A stretch of DNA of 64,000 nt, from contig NZ_VYTY01000013.1 in NCBI RefSeq assembly GCF_009821115.1, forward strand, positions 1-64,000, written 5' to 3'. Shown here piece after piece: positions 36,849-47,196 of the stretch. Each line of letters begins with the position of its first letter. The stretch's first letter is position 1. The position numbers were made by a program, and so were the translations under genes. The notes beneath the pieces are model-generated. The model was not told the DNA's origin. It saw only the letters and a program-made list of their open reading frames with translations, and ran no database searches. Source of the stretch: Nitrincola alkalisediminis. Lineage in GTDB: Bacteria > Pseudomonadota > Gammaproteobacteria > Pseudomonadales > Balneatricaceae.

Positions 36849-39800
36849 TTCGGGCTTTGCTGAATAACACCGTTCTAAGTAATTTGGTGTTTGTGCTGGT
36901 GCTGATTATCGGCGCCATGTCCTACAATTTGATGCCTCGGCAGAAAGACCCAACCATTAATTTTAATTGGATTATTATTGTTACAGCGTTGCCTGGGGCC
37001 AGCGCTGAAGATATCGAAATGCGTGTGACGCAGCCTCTTGAAGATGCCTTGCGTAAACTGAACGATGTCAATTTTGTCTCCAGTACCTCGCGAGTTGGAT
37101 TGTCAAATATACTTGTACGTTTTCGTGATTTGGATGAACGTCAATTTGATAAGCGCGTGACCGATTTACGTCGAGAGGTGCAAAGCAAACGCAATGAGCT
37201 ACCTGCTGATATTGTTGAACCGATTATTTTAGAAATAACCAGTGCCAACGCCTTTCCTGCAGCGACCTTAGTGTTGAAAGGCCAAGCCGACGATGAAATT
37301 CTGCGCAGCGAGGCGTATCAGCTTAAACGAGAGCTGGAACGCATCAAGGGCATAGATCGAGTTGATACGGCGGGTTTGCAGGACCCAGAAGTTCAGGTGT
37401 TGTTGGATATGGGGTTGCTGGCGTCTGCGGGTATACATCCTGCGACGGTCTCGGACGTGATCGCAAGTCAGTGGCAAGACTTAGCTGCAGGAAAGTTAAC
37501 GGTCTCAAATGAGCAGTGGCTTGTACGGCACTTGGGTCAATCGCCGTCTCCAGAAGACTTAGCCCAGCTATGGATTCCCCAGGCCGGAGGCGAGCTACGT
37601 CTTGAAACCTTGGCGCAGGTCGAACGAAGACGGCAAGACCCTACTCAGTTGGTGATGTACGAAGGGCAGCCTGCTGTCATGATGTCTGTTATGAAGGAGG
37701 GGAATGCCAACACCTTGGTGTTGATTGAAACCCTAGAAGCCTTCATCGATCAGTACAATCCCACCATCGCTCCTAGAGGGCTGGCCTTGGTGTTGGCGGA
37801 TGACCAAACAGAATCAACGCGGCGTGCCATTGATATCATGCAGACCAATGCAATTCAGGGACTTTTGTTTGTGGGTCTTGTGAGTTGGTTGTTTCTGGGC
37901 TGGCGGATTGGAGTGTTGGTGGCATTGGCCATTCCTTTTTCCTTGATGGGTGTGTTTATTCTGCTCAACCTGCAAGGTGAAACGGTCAATCTAACGGTGC
38001 TGCTGGGGGTTATTATCGCGCTGGGAATGCTGGTGGACGTTGCAGTTGTGATGGTAGAAGCCATGCATCAACGCATGGGGCAGGGGGAGGCCGCGATCGA
38101 CGCAGCCATCGGTGCGATGGGTGAAGTCGGTTGGCCTATTTTCGCCGCGGTGTTAACCACCATTGCAGCGTTTTTACCGCTGATACTGTTGCCCGGTATC
38201 CTAGGTGATTTTATGCGTATTGTGCCGACCGTGGTGACATTTGCGTTGATCTTCAGCTTGATTCAAGCCTTTTGGATGCTACCCTCACAAATGCACGCCT
38301 TGCATGCGCTGCCCACTCAGAAACGCATCTCTCGGCGCGAACGCATCTTACGACGCTTACGCAATCTCTATGGCCGTGTATTGATTAAAAGTTTCCGTCA
38401 TCCTTGGGTAACCTTGGTGTGTTTAATCGGCTCATTTACGCTAGCCATAGGCTTGTTTGTCACGGATCGTATCAGTCGTGATTTCTTTGCAGCGGACACT
38501 CTTTCTGTGTTTTACATCAACGTTGAGATGCCATCAGGGTCAACACTACGTCAAACGCTCAATGCCACGTTAGACGTCGAAGTGCATGCACGAGCGGGGA
38601 TGGAGCCTGAAGAAATTCGTTCATTGGTCTCCTATGCCGGGCAAATGTTTACGGAAACAGAGCCTTTATTAGGGGATAACTACGGGCAAATTTTTGTAAG
38701 TCTAACCTCTCGACACTTAGGTGGGCGGAGTGCAGATGACATCATTGAGGGGCTGCGCGAATCTGTTCAATTGCATGCACCTGCTGCCAGCAAAATTACG
38801 CTCTTGAAGCTTTCCGATGGTCCGCCAAGTTCCATGCCGATCAGTATCAAAGTGCGGGGGGATGAGTATGGGCTGATTCAGGCGGCCGTTGATGATTTGA
38901 CTGCAATTCTGCAGGGCATACCGGGGGTTGTTGATATTACCAGCGATGCATCGCCTGGCACTCAACAGCTGGTGACGCGTTTGAACCTGCCTGCAATCGC
39001 GCGTGCAGGTTTAGATGCTAGAAGTGTAACACGGACACTTCGTTTGCTAACGGACGGTGAAGTTGTAGCGCAGCTGAATGATCGAGGCGAGAGTGTTGAT
39101 TTGCGTGTTCGTAGCCAACAGACGTCAACCGAAGACATCGAGGCATGGCTGTCGACACGCATTGCTACGCCGTCGGGGCAGAGTGTGCCACTTAGTGAGC
39201 TTTTGAATCTTGAGGTTAAGACAGGCTTTGCCAGTCTGCGTCATTATAACTTTAGCCGTGCGATTACGCTTGAAGCCGATCTTGATCGCAGCCAGTTGGA
39301 CACACTGCAGGCCAATCAGCGGATTCAAAGCGCATGGCTTGAGTATCAAGATCGTCACCCCGGTATATCATTGGATTTTTCGGGCGAGCTGGATGATATT
39401 CAAGAGTCGTTAAATGCCTTGGCGATTTTATTTGTGCTGGGCGTAGGTTTGATGTATTTGATTTTGGGTGCGCAGTTTAAGAGTTATTTCCAGCCTTTCA
39501 TTATTCTCTTAACCATTCCAATGGCATTTACCGGTGTTGCCTATGGTTTGTGGTTTAGCCAGAATCCATTGAGTTTGTATACGCTGTATGGTTTGGTTGC
39601 CTTATCGGGAATTGCCGTTAACTCGGCCATTGTTTTAATTGCGGCGGCCAATAGTCGATACAATGACGGGATGAGTGTAATTTACTCCATTGTCTATGCT
39701 GCGCGTCGGCGCATGGTGCCCATCTTAATCACGGCAGCAACAACCATGGCGGGTTTAATGGGGCTGGCGTTGGGATTAGGAGGGAAGTCGTTGATTTTTG

Positions 39801-39907
39801 GCCCGGTTGCCACGGCAATTGTCTGGGGGATTAGTGTCTCAACGCTCTTGACGTTATTTACCATCCCCTTGATGTACAAGCTTACACGTCGTGATCGCCC
39901 TCGGTGA
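36845..39907 (+). CDS. RND-type multidrug efflux pump, inner-membrane subunit
   Basis: This 1020-residue AcrB/MexB superfamily transporter has twelve predicted helices and two large periplasmic loops. It opens MIRALLNNTVLSNLVFVLVL. The helix 4 proton-relay region reads GMLVDVAVVMVEAMHQR: one of the paired aspartates of AcrB is kept and the other is valine. The helix 10 region (GIAVNSAIVLIAAANS) lacks the AcrB lysine. Both features occur in more distant RND subgroups, so the substrate cannot be read from this. No outer-membrane channel gene or local regulator is adjacent. Confidence 0.92.
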   Translation: MIRALLNNTVLSNLVFVLVLIIGAMSYNLMPRQKDPTINFNWIIIVTALPGASAEDIEMRVTQPLEDALRKLNDVNFVSSTSRVGLSNILVRFRDLDERQFDKRVTDLRREVQSKRNELPADIVEPIILEITSANAFPAATLVLKGQADDEILRSEAYQLKRELERIKGIDRVDTAGLQDPEVQVLLDMGLLASAGIHPATVSDVIASQWQDLAAGKLTVSNEQWLVRHLGQSPSPEDLAQLWIPQAGGELRLETLAQVERRRQDPTQLVMYEGQPAVMMSVMKEGNANTLVLIETLEAFIDQYNPTIAPRGLALVLADDQTESTRRAIDIMQTNAIQGLLFVGLVSWLFLGWRIGVLVALAIPFSLMGVFILLNLQGETVNLTVLLGVIIALGMLVDVAVVMVEAMHQRMGQGEAAIDAAIGAMGEVGWPIFAAVLTTIAAFLPLILLPGILGDFMRIVPTVVTFALIFSLIQAFWMLPSQMHALHALPTQKRISRRERILRRLRNLYGRVLIKSFRHPWVTLVCLIGSFTLAIGLFVTDRISRDFFAADTLSVFYINVEMPSGSTLRQTLNATLDVEVHARAGMEPEEIRSLVSYAGQMFTETEPLLGDNYGQIFVSLTSRHLGGRSADDIIEGLRESVQLHAPAASKITLLKLSDGPPSSMPISIKVRGDEYGLIQAAVDDLTAILQGIPGVVDITSDASPGTQQLVTRLNLPAIARAGLDARSVTRTLRLLTDGEVVAQLNDRGESVDLRVRSQQTSTEDIEAWLSTRIATPSGQSVPLSELLNLEVKTGFASLRHYNFSRAITLEADLDRSQLDTLQANQRIQSAWLEYQDRHPGISLDFSGELDDIQESLNALAILFVLGVGLMYLILGAQFKSYFQPFIILLTIPMAFTGVAYGLWFSQNPLSLYTLYGLVALSGIAVNSAIVLIAAANSRYNDGMSVIYSIVYAARRRMVPILITAATTMAGLMGLALGLGGKSLIFGPVATAIVWGISVSTLLTLFTIPLMYKLTRRDRPR

Positions 39908-39915
39908 TCACGACG
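39887..39915. terminator. Hairpin at the RND/BioY convergent junction
   Basis: CGTCGTGATC (39887-39896) pairs perfectly with GATCACGACG (39906-39915) across a 9-nt loop. It overlaps the end of the RND gene. There is no U-run, so it is at best a weak or bidirectional transcription barrier. Confidence 0.4.
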
Positions 39916-39942
39916 CTGGCTTGGTGCTAAGCGGATTGAAGA

Positions 39943-40491
39943 CTATTTACGAGTATAAACTGCATCCGGCAGGCCTTTGACAACGGCTTGGGCAACGGCA
40001 GCAGCGATCACGGCTTTGACAATGTCGCCAGGAATGAACACAATCATGATCTTGGTGGCATCGAGCCAGTCACGCCCAGTGACAAGCTTGAAGCCCGTGA
40101 TACCAAACACATAGAGTACCAAAATACCGCCGACGATAGAGGCCAGTAAGGTGGCAGGAAAAGTGGGTAACTTGCGTAACATCAAGGCGACGTAGCCTGT
40201 TGCGAAGGCGGCAAATGGAAAACCAATTGCAAACCCAGCGGTAGGGCCAACGAACACGCCGAGGCCTCCGCGCCCGCCTGATAACAGCGGTGCACCCAAT
40301 GCGACCACAAAAATAAACAGAGCCATCGACAAAGCGCCACGCCATGGCCCCAGCATAACACCGGCGAGCATCACCCCAAGGGTTTGCGCGGTAATGGGGA
40401 TGCCCGTTACAAACGGAACAGGAGGAATGAGGCCTAAAGCCGCAATGAGTGCCGCGTATAAGGCGATTTGAACCAGTGATTTATCTTGCAT
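39943..40491 (-). CDS. bioY: Biotin ECF transporter substrate-binding subunit BioY
   Basis: This 182-residue six-helix S component binds biotin. It carries the BioY signature PFVTGIPITAQTLGVMLAG with GPWRGALSMALF, GGRGGLGVFVGPTAGFAIG, and a C-terminal VFIPGDIVKAVIAA motif. It is the last gene of the bioMNY set, 36 nt after bioN. Confidence 0.95.
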   Translation of the reverse strand: MQDKSLVQIALYAALIAALGLIPPVPFVTGIPITAQTLGVMLAGVMLGPWRGALSMALFIFVVALGAPLLSGGRGGLGVFVGPTAGFAIGFPFAAFATGYVALMLRKLPTFPATLLASIVGGILVLYVFGITGFKLVTGRDWLDATKIMIVFIPGDIVKAVIAAAVAQAVVKGLPDAVYTRK

Positions 40492-40527
40492 ACAAACGTC
40501 CGACTTCAGAGTGAGTTGATAAAAGGG

Positions 40528-41139
40528 TTAAGGTTTTTTGACCGAACGGATACCGCCACGCGACGCCAAGGCTTCAGCCACGTGATCGGATAAACGAATG
40601 GACTGAATAGTGAGCGGGATGGCAAGCTTCCAAAGTTGACGTCCACCCCCTCTGGATTTCCAAGCCTCCAATAAATATTGAGTCACCCCCATCAGCACTG
40701 GGATAAAGCGAATCAGCAATGTAACCGCAAAGGCAATTCGCTTGGGATCAACACCAAACAGCCTTAGCGGTCTGAATATGGGCATCATCGCCGTCATCAT
40801 GTCGTCCATTTTGGTTGTGAGCGTGATTAAATTGGCAATAAGGACCAGTGTGGCCATTCTCAGTAACAGTGCGAAGGCTTCATAGACACCGACTGACCAG
40901 GCTTGCATGATAAATATCAGTGCAAAAATCGGTACCAGCGAACGAAATACCTTGAGTCCGCGCATAGCCGGACGTCCAAGCGAGGCGTAGATCAATAGAG
41001 TCAGCATGGCAAGGACTAACAGAAGGCTGAGCTGTTCAATAGGATACAGAGCGAGGCTGAGTCCCGCCATGGCAAGCAGTTTAATCCCTGCGGGCATCCT
41101 GTGTAAGTAGCTTGTTTGCTCAAGATACAGACTAATCAT
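40528..41139 (-). CDS. bioN: ECF transporter transmembrane subunit BioN
   Basis: This 203-residue EcfT-type membrane protein couples ATPase to the S component. The coupling-helix motif is seen in LEAWKSRGGGRQ and the second, A-R-G type, in VAEALASRGGIR. It overlaps bioM by 4 nt (ATGA). Confidence 0.93.
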   Translation of the reverse strand: MISLYLEQTSYLHRMPAGIKLLAMAGLSLALYPIEQLSLLLVLAMLTLLIYASLGRPAMRGLKVFRSLVPIFALIFIMQAWSVGVYEAFALLLRMATLVLIANLITLTTKMDDMMTAMMPIFRPLRLFGVDPKRIAFAVTLLIRFIPVLMGVTQYLLEAWKSRGGGRQLWKLAIPLTIQSIRLSDHVAEALASRGGIRSVKKP

Positions 41140-41852
41140 CTGACGCGCACACGTTTTGCATCGGCATAGTAGGCCTTGAGTATTTCATCTGCGGGGCCAT
41201 CTTGACGGATTTTGCCTTCTTCTAACCAAATAATGCGATCAAAGTCTGTGAAACTGTCGAGCTCGTGACTGATCATGATGATCTGCTGCGGTAAATGGTG
41301 CAGCAAATCTAGCAGCTGGTAACGCGTGGGTAAGTCCAAGGCTGAGAAGGGCTCGTCCAATAGAATCACTTTCGGATTCATTAAAATGATGGCGACAATG
41401 CACACCCATTGCTTCTGACCATCCGATAAGCTGTGAATGGGGCGTTTTGCCCAGTCGCTGCGCCCTTGTTCACTTAAAAATGACATCACATTTTCGAGGG
41501 CAGTGGATTTAGAAAGCCCTTGATTGAGTAAGCCAAAACACAACTCTTCTTCCACTGTAGGGAAAATAATTTGATGGTCAGGGTTTTGAAAAATAAAACC
41601 GACATGAGACGACATGTTTTCAGGGCCTGAGTTGGGGTTTTGCCCAAAGACTGAAATTTGCCCAGTATTGGCAGGCAATAAGCCATTGATCAAGCGCAAC
41701 AACGAGCTTTTGCCTGAGCCATTATGACCAATCAGGCCAATGCGCGGCTCGGATAGTTGCAGGGAAAGCTGGTCAATCACGGTACGTTCGTTGCGAACCA
41801 GTGTGACCTGGTGAAGATAAATGCCTTGTTCTTGGCCCACGGATTGCGTCAT
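41136..41852 (-). CDS. bioM: ECF transporter ATPase BioM
   Basis: This ABC ATPase of about 238 residues energises biotin uptake. ATG 41852 is chosen because GAGAG lies just upstream; an open frame extends to 41942. Walker A is GLIGHNGSGKSSLLR, the signature is IHSLSDGQKQWVCIVAI, Walker B is KVILLDEPFSALDLP, and the switch is MISHELDSF. No biotin synthesis genes are nearby, which fits uptake from the environment. Confidence 0.94.
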   Translation of the reverse strand: MTQSVGQEQGIYLHQVTLVRNERTVIDQLSLQLSEPRIGLIGHNGSGKSSLLRLINGLLPANTGQISVFGQNPNSGPENMSSHVGFIFQNPDHQIIFPTVEEELCFGLLNQGLSKSTALENVMSFLSEQGRSDWAKRPIHSLSDGQKQWVCIVAIILMNPKVILLDEPFSALDLPTRYQLLDLLHHLPQQIIMISHELDSFTDFDRIIWLEEGKIRQDGPADEILKAYYADAKRVRVR

Positions 41853-42101
41853 CGTACTCTCGTACCCATGTAAAGTGGCAAAGTATATAGAAGAGCCTGT
41901 CATTTTTACCAGTCTTGCCAATCTCAATGGCGTCTTGATCACTCAAAAGGCAGAGCTTGTTTTAAATTTATTGATCGAAAACAGCTCTTTATCAGCAAAA
42001 CTCGTCTATGATGATCCTAATCATTCCCCCTATTCTGTTGGGCTAAGGTCTAGGGGGTAAAGTTCATCAATGGCGATGGCAGATTTTCAGCGGAGTGTTG
42101 C

Positions 42102-44354
42102 ATGTATATCAAAACAAAAATTTCTGTAGGATTTAGCGCAGTTGCGTTAATTGCATTGGTACTGGGTGGCTTAGGTTACTTTGGTGCGAGTCGCAGTCAG
42201 ACGTCGATTGAGCAGCTTGGACTTGTGCGCCTGGCAGGTGTTCAGAGCGTGTTAGAAATGCAAGTCTCGTTAGCTGAGGTAGTCACGAGCATGCGTACTT
42301 TAATGAATACGCATGCGACTCTCACTGAAAAACAACGTGAATATGAGCGTATTGAAGCAGGTCGTGCAGCTTATCGCAAAGCCTTATCCGCCTATGAGCA
42401 GCTTCCTAAGTCAGAAGACGAAGCACGAGAGTGGGCGCGTTTTACCGAGACGCTACCGGCTTGGGTTGAGGCCAATAATGCGATTTTAGCTTTGCATCAG
42501 CAGGTTGACCGTCAGCTTAGTTTAAATGCGCTTGCGGATGTTGGTGGTTTGCAGCAGCAAATAGCCGCGCAAACGATGGGCCAGACGTTGGTGTATCAAA
42601 CGCAATCCTTCAATTATTTGAACAATGTCGTGCAGATGAATATGGATGCAGCCGCGCTTAATGTTGAAGATGATCTTGCAAAGGCTGCCCAATTAAAATT
42701 GCTCAGTTTAATTGCAATGATTCTAGGCGTTCTGCTGTCGGCGATCTTGGGAATACGCATCACCCGAGATATTACCCGTCCGCTGCAGCTCTTGGTTACG
42801 TCTGTGAAGCACGTCAGTCAAAGCAGTGATTTTAGCCATCAAGTCGCCTATTCCAAAAAAGATGAAGTGGGCGAGGTGGTGGAGTCCTTTAACCATCTAC
42901 TGGATTCACAAAAGCAAGCGCTGCAAGAGGCCAGTGAAACCGTTGCGGCTCTTGCCTCAGGCGACTTTAGTTTGCGAGTAAAACGCCACTACGAAGGTGA
43001 TTTGGCTAGGTTGAAAGAGGGGATTAACGCCAGCGCTGATACGATTGTGTTGACCATGACCGAGCTTGGAAAAGTCATGCAATCGCTTAAGCAGGGCGAG
43101 TTTGATATCCAAATAAATCCCAATCTCGTCAGTGGTGAATTCCGGCGTATGCTGGAGAATGCATCGCAGGGAACCCAAGCGCTGAGAAATAGCATCAATG
43201 ATATTATAAATGTGATGTCGGCGACTCAATCCGGTCATTTTAATGAGCGCGTTAATGCAGACGCCAGCGGTGACCTGCTCAAGTTGAAAGAAATGATTAA
43301 TACCTCTGTCGTTGCCTTGCATAACGCGATTGAAGATATCAGTCGAGTGATGGTAGCGCAGTCAAAAGGGGATTTAACACAAACAATCGAGACACAATAC
43401 CCAGGTGATTTAGGGGTGTTGACCTCGGCGGCTAATCATACTGCTGAAAAACTACAAGAGGTTATTTTGCAGATACGTTTGGCGGTTGAGGCGGTTAATA
43501 CGGCCGCTGCCGAAATTGCGATGGGGAATACCGACCTTTCACAACGCACCGAGGAGCAAGCCTCCAGCCTTGAAGAAACGGCATCTAGCCTTGAAGAATT
43601 GACCTCTACGGTAAAAATGAATGCCGACAATGCGCGCCAAGCCAATCAGTTAGCGCAAACGGCCAGCCGTATTGCTGAAGAAGGCGGCATCAAAGCAAGT
43701 ACGGTTGAAAAAACCATGGAGGCCATTACCGATAGTTCCAACAAAATTGCTGACATTACGTCATTGATCGACGGCATTGCATTTCAAACCAATATTCTTG
43801 CACTGAATGCTGCGGTTGAGGCGGCACGTGCTGGCGAACAAGGTCGAGGCTTTGCGGTGGTGGCCAGTGAAGTTAGAGCCTTGGCTCAACGCTCTGCAGC
43901 GGCGGCCAAAGAAATTAAAGAACTCATTGCCCAGTCTTCGGATATTGTTAAATCAGGCAATGCCCTGGTGAAAGAAACGGGACTCACGATTCAAGAAATT
44001 GTTGAGTCTGTTAAGCGAGTCACCGATTTAATGGCCGATATTTCTGCCGCCTCTGAAGAGCAAAGTCAGGGGATTGCACAAGTCAATCAAGCCGTGTTGC
44101 AGATGGATGAAGTCACTCAGCAAAATGCCGCTTTAGTTGAGGAAGCGGCGGCCGCTGCGGAGTCCTTGGAAGAGCAAGCGCAATCCTTGAAAGCGAGTGT
44201 TGCTCTGTTCAAATTGGAGGATGGGCTAACAAATACAGGGACACTTCCTGCGCCTAAAATACAAAAAAATCTGCCATCACCAACGCCATCTAGTGCTAAA
44301 CTCAATGCTTTATCCAGACAAACTGCTCGTGATGACGAGTGGGAAGAGTTTTAA
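42102..44354 (+). CDS. Methyl-accepting chemotaxis protein with several HAMP units
   Basis: This 750-residue transmembrane chemoreceptor has TM1 at about 7-27, a periplasmic helical sensor, and TM2 at about 199-219. A HAMP domain follows, then further HAMP-like units ([80 protein letters not shown]) to about residue 460. The signalling hairpin has [20 protein letters not shown] and [20 protein letters not shown]. The C-terminus EWEEF fits the aromatic-x-x-aromatic pentapeptide that tethers CheR in E. coli receptors. The ligand is unknown. Confidence 0.93.
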   Translation: MYIKTKISVGFSAVALIALVLGGLGYFGASRSQTSIEQLGLVRLAGVQSVLEMQVSLAEVVTSMRTLMNTHATLTEKQREYERIEAGRAAYRKALSAYEQLPKSEDEAREWARFTETLPAWVEANNAILALHQQVDRQLSLNALADVGGLQQQIAAQTMGQTLVYQTQSFNYLNNVVQMNMDAAALNVEDDLAKAAQLKLLSLIAMILGVLLSAILGIRITRDITRPLQLLVTSVKHVSQSSDFSHQVAYSKKDEVGEVVESFNHLLDSQKQALQEASETVAALASGDFSLRVKRHYEGDLARLKEGINASADTIVLTMTELGKVMQSLKQGEFDIQINPNLVSGEFRRMLENASQGTQALRNSINDIINVMSATQSGHFNERVNADASGDLLKLKEMINTSVVALHNAIEDISRVMVAQSKGDLTQTIETQYPGDLGVLTSAANHTAEKLQEVILQIRLAVEAVNTAAAEIAMGNTDLSQRTEEQASSLEETASSLEELTSTVKMNADNARQANQLAQTASRIAEEGGIKASTVEKTMEAITDSSNKIADITSLIDGIAFQTNILALNAAVEAARAGEQGRGFAVVASEVRALAQRSAAAAKEIKELIAQSSDIVKSGNALVKETGLTIQEIVESVKRVTDLMADISAASEEQSQGIAQVNQAVLQMDEVTQQNAALVEEAAAAAESLEEQAQSLKASVALFKLEDGLTNTGTLPAPKIQKNLPSPTPSSAKLNALSRQTARDDEWEEF

Positions 44355-44375
44355 AAAGTCGATAAGGCGGTATCT

Positions 44376-45302
44376 ATGAGTAATGTGGACTGGGGCTTGG
44401 ACGGATTGGTAAGTGAACTCAGGGCACGTCGCGAGCATTGGCGACGTGCTCGCCAACGTGACCCAGAGATCAATGGCCGTGAATTTCCATCCTTGGATGT
44501 GATGCATCAAGTGAGTGAAGGCTTGGCTGCTGCGCTGTTTCCCATGCGACTTGGGCCTTCGGATCTTAAGCCTAAGGCTGAAGACCACTACATTGGCTAT
44601 ACCCTCGATAAAGCACTGAATACCTTGTTGGACCAAGCTGTTTTAGAACTGAGGTTCGGCCAGAACCCACCCGAGCCTTTTGTACAAACGCGTGAAAAAG
44701 CCATTGCTGCGATTCGGGAGTTCGCATCACGTTTACCGGATATACGCGGTGTACTCGACACAGATGTCGAAGCCGCCTATAAGGGCGACCCGGCAGCACG
44801 CAGCATGGATGAAGTGCTCTTGTGCTATCCGGGGGTGCGCGCCATTATTTTTCATCGTTTATCCCATGAGCTGTTTAAGCTCGGTTTACCTCTTTTGGCC
44901 AGAATTATGGCCGAAATTTCGCATTCTGAAACCGGTATCGATATTCACCCGGGTGCCACGATTGGTGAGTCCTTTTTTATCGACCACGGTACCGGTGTCG
45001 TCATTGGTGAAACAACCATTATTGGTAGAGGTGTGCGCATATACCAAGCCGTCACTTTAGGGGCTAAGCGCTTTGAAGTTGATGAGCACGGCAGTTTAAT
45101 CAAAGGCGGTGCACGCCATCCTGTGATTGAGGATCAAGTGGTCATTTATGCAGGCGCTACTTTGCTTGGACGGATCACTATTGGCCGCGGTTCAAGTATT
45201 GGGGGGAATGTGTGGTTGACGCACAGTGTCCCGCCGAACAGCCAAATTACCCAAGCGAATCATGAACAGCGCTGCGAAGAACAGCGCGCAAAAGGCGAGT
45301 GA
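44376..45302 (+). CDS. Serine O-acetyltransferase, EpsC/SAT type
   Basis: This 308-residue enzyme has the longer helical N-terminal domain of EpsC-type serine acetyltransferases ([36 protein letters not shown]). The left-handed beta-helix follows ([60 protein letters not shown]). Catalytic histidines lie in [10 protein letters not shown] and GGARHPVI. It is a second SAT besides cysE at 9795. metY follows, so it may supply O-acetylserine for a nearby sulfur pathway. Confidence 0.9.
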   Translation: MSNVDWGLDGLVSELRARREHWRRARQRDPEINGREFPSLDVMHQVSEGLAAALFPMRLGPSDLKPKAEDHYIGYTLDKALNTLLDQAVLELRFGQNPPEPFVQTREKAIAAIREFASRLPDIRGVLDTDVEAAYKGDPAARSMDEVLLCYPGVRAIIFHRLSHELFKLGLPLLARIMAEISHSETGIDIHPGATIGESFFIDHGTGVVIGETTIIGRGVRIYQAVTLGAKRFEVDEHGSLIKGGARHPVIEDQVVIYAGATLLGRITIGRGSSIGGNVWLTHSVPPNSQITQANHEQRCEEQRAKGE

Positions 45303-45423
45303 ATCAAGTCTCCAATACTTGAAAACCCCTATTGTTGGAGTATGATCCTGACGGGTGTAAACACGAATGAGACCTATTTTTTAATGGGTTTCTTTGAATC
45401 AATCGAATAAGGAACAATAACAA

Positions 45424-46695
45424 ATGAAATTGGAAACCCTTGCCCTTCATGCAGGTTATGAGATAGATCCAACCACTAAAGCGGTGGCTGTACCCATCTA
45501 TCAAACCACGTCATATGCATTTGATAACGCTCAGCATGGCGCAGATTTGTTCGACTTGAAAGTGCCAGGCAATATCTACACTCGTATCATGAACCCAACG
45601 ACGGACGTATTGGAAAAGCGCGTTGCGGCACTAGAAGGCGGCATTGCTGCACTCGCGGTCGCGTCGGGTATGGCGGCGATCACCTATGCCATCCAAACGC
45701 TGGCCGAAGTTGGCGACAATATCGTGTCGACCAGCGAGCTGTACGGTGGAACCTACAATCTGTTTGCACACACGCTGCCTCGTCAAGGGATCGAAGTTCG
45801 CTTTATCAACAAAAATGACCTAGCCGCGCTGGAAAACGCCATCGATGCGAAAACCAAGGCCGTCTTTGCTGAAACCATTGGCAATCCGTCCGGTGGCGTT
45901 GCTGATGTGCGTAAACTTGCAGAGATCGCGCATCGTCATGGCGTGCCTTTGATTGTGGATAACACCGTGCCATCTCCTTTTTTATGGCGTCCCATCGAAG
46001 ACGGTGCCGATATCGTTATTCACTCTGCGACCAAGTACATTGGCGGACATGGCACCACCGTTGGCGGCATTATCGTGGATTCAGGGAAATTTCCTTGGGC
46101 AGATCATGCTGAGCGCTTCCCATTATTGAATCAAGCGGACCCTTCTTATCACGGTGTGGTGTATACCGAGGCGTTTGGGCCTGCCGCCTTTATTGGTCGT
46201 GCACGCGTCGTGCCCTTACGTAACATGGGCGCGGCGATATCGCCCTTTAATGCCTTTATGCTGTTGCAAGGGCTTGAAACACTCTCGTTGCGTATTCAGC
46301 GTATATCGACAACCGCTTTGCAGATTGCCAACTGGTTAGAAGCGCATCCTAAGGTGAGCTGGGTTGATTATGCGGGCCTTGAGTCTCACAAAGACCATGC
46401 GTTGGTTCAAGAGTATTTGGGTGGAAAAGCATCGGGCATTCTGAGTTTTGGCATCGACGGTGACCGAGAAGCCACACGCCGTTTCTACGATACCTTGGCG
46501 ATATTCTTACGCTTGGTGAATATCGGGGATAGTAAATCCTTGGCAGCCATTCCAGCTGAGACCACTCATCGTCAGTTAAACGATGAAGAGCTGGCGGCGG
46601 CTGGGGTGAAGCCAGGAACAGTGCGTTTGTCGATAGGTTTGGAAGATCCAGAGGATCTGATTGCCGATCTTGAACAGGCGTTTCAGCAGGTGTAA
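45424..46695 (+). CDS. metY: O-acetylhomoserine sulfhydrylase (homocysteine synthase)
   Basis: This 423-residue PLP enzyme of the Cys/Met metabolism family starts MKLETLALHAGYEIDPTTKA. TTSYAFDNAQHGADLF and GNIYTRIMNPTTDVLEKR are hallmarks of MetY, and the PLP lysine is in IHSATKYIGGHGTTVGG. It makes homocysteine directly from O-acetylhomoserine and sulfide. AAGGA precedes the start. 45303-45423 is its leader, with no confident operator. Confidence 0.94.
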   Translation: MKLETLALHAGYEIDPTTKAVAVPIYQTTSYAFDNAQHGADLFDLKVPGNIYTRIMNPTTDVLEKRVAALEGGIAALAVASGMAAITYAIQTLAEVGDNIVSTSELYGGTYNLFAHTLPRQGIEVRFINKNDLAALENAIDAKTKAVFAETIGNPSGGVADVRKLAEIAHRHGVPLIVDNTVPSPFLWRPIEDGADIVIHSATKYIGGHGTTVGGIIVDSGKFPWADHAERFPLLNQADPSYHGVVYTEAFGPAAFIGRARVVPLRNMGAAISPFNAFMLLQGLETLSLRIQRISTTALQIANWLEAHPKVSWVDYAGLESHKDHALVQEYLGGKASGILSFGIDGDREATRRFYDTLAIFLRLVNIGDSKSLAAIPAETTHRQLNDEELAAAGVKPGTVRLSIGLEDPEDLIADLEQAFQQV

Positions 46696-46718
46696 AACAG
46701 GTGTAAATCTGACAAGCC

Positions 46719-46745
46719 GCGAGAAGAGCTTTAGGCTTTTCTCGC
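46719..46745 (+). terminator. Probable metY terminator
   Basis: GCGAGAAGAGC (46719-46729) and GCTTTTCTCGC (46735-46745) form an 11-bp stem (one G-U) with a 5-nt loop. Only a short T tract follows. Confidence 0.55.
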
Positions 46746-47196
46746 TTTAGGCTCGTCAATTCTGGTGTGAACATCCTTCCTCCCTCTCTCAATTCTTTTC
46801 GTGATTTGACGCTGATGCATCAGTTAACGTCGTAAATGGCGTAGTTAAACTTTAGTTGCAGAAGGTATGATCAATTTCGCTTGATGAATATCAAGTTATT
46901 TTTTCTTTGGTAAAGTTTACTTTTTGATAATTTAAAATCGGGTGTGTACCGTTGATATGGTTCAGTCAGCCGTTAAGGCAGGCCATGTGTGGTCAACCCC
47001 TCTCACGCTTCAGTTGAAAAGTCGATGGGCTCTTCACTGCTGGCGGCCGTCTAGCGATTTGCATCCTGGGATCCAGAAAGCTTGATGGTTGCAACTCTGA
47101 TTCAGCGCTTCAATACATTGGTGTTTAACTGAAGGATTTGGTGCGTAGATAACATCCACAACAGATCAATAGATCAACGGAACAGAGGTTATGAAT
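46746..47196. other. Intergenic leader upstream of the PHP-domain gene
   Basis: About 450 nt without a convincing ORF. GTAAAGTTTAC (near 46910-46920) is an 11-bp palindrome followed by an AT-rich stretch that could carry a promoter. AGAGG at 47184-47188 is the ribosome-binding site for the next gene. Confidence 0.4.

Noticed and set aside
42056-42082. TAAAG...GGCGATGG before the chemoreceptor, resembling a sigma28 promoter
   Set aside because: Spacing between the boxes is far shorter than the 11 nt expected, and the second box matches poorly.
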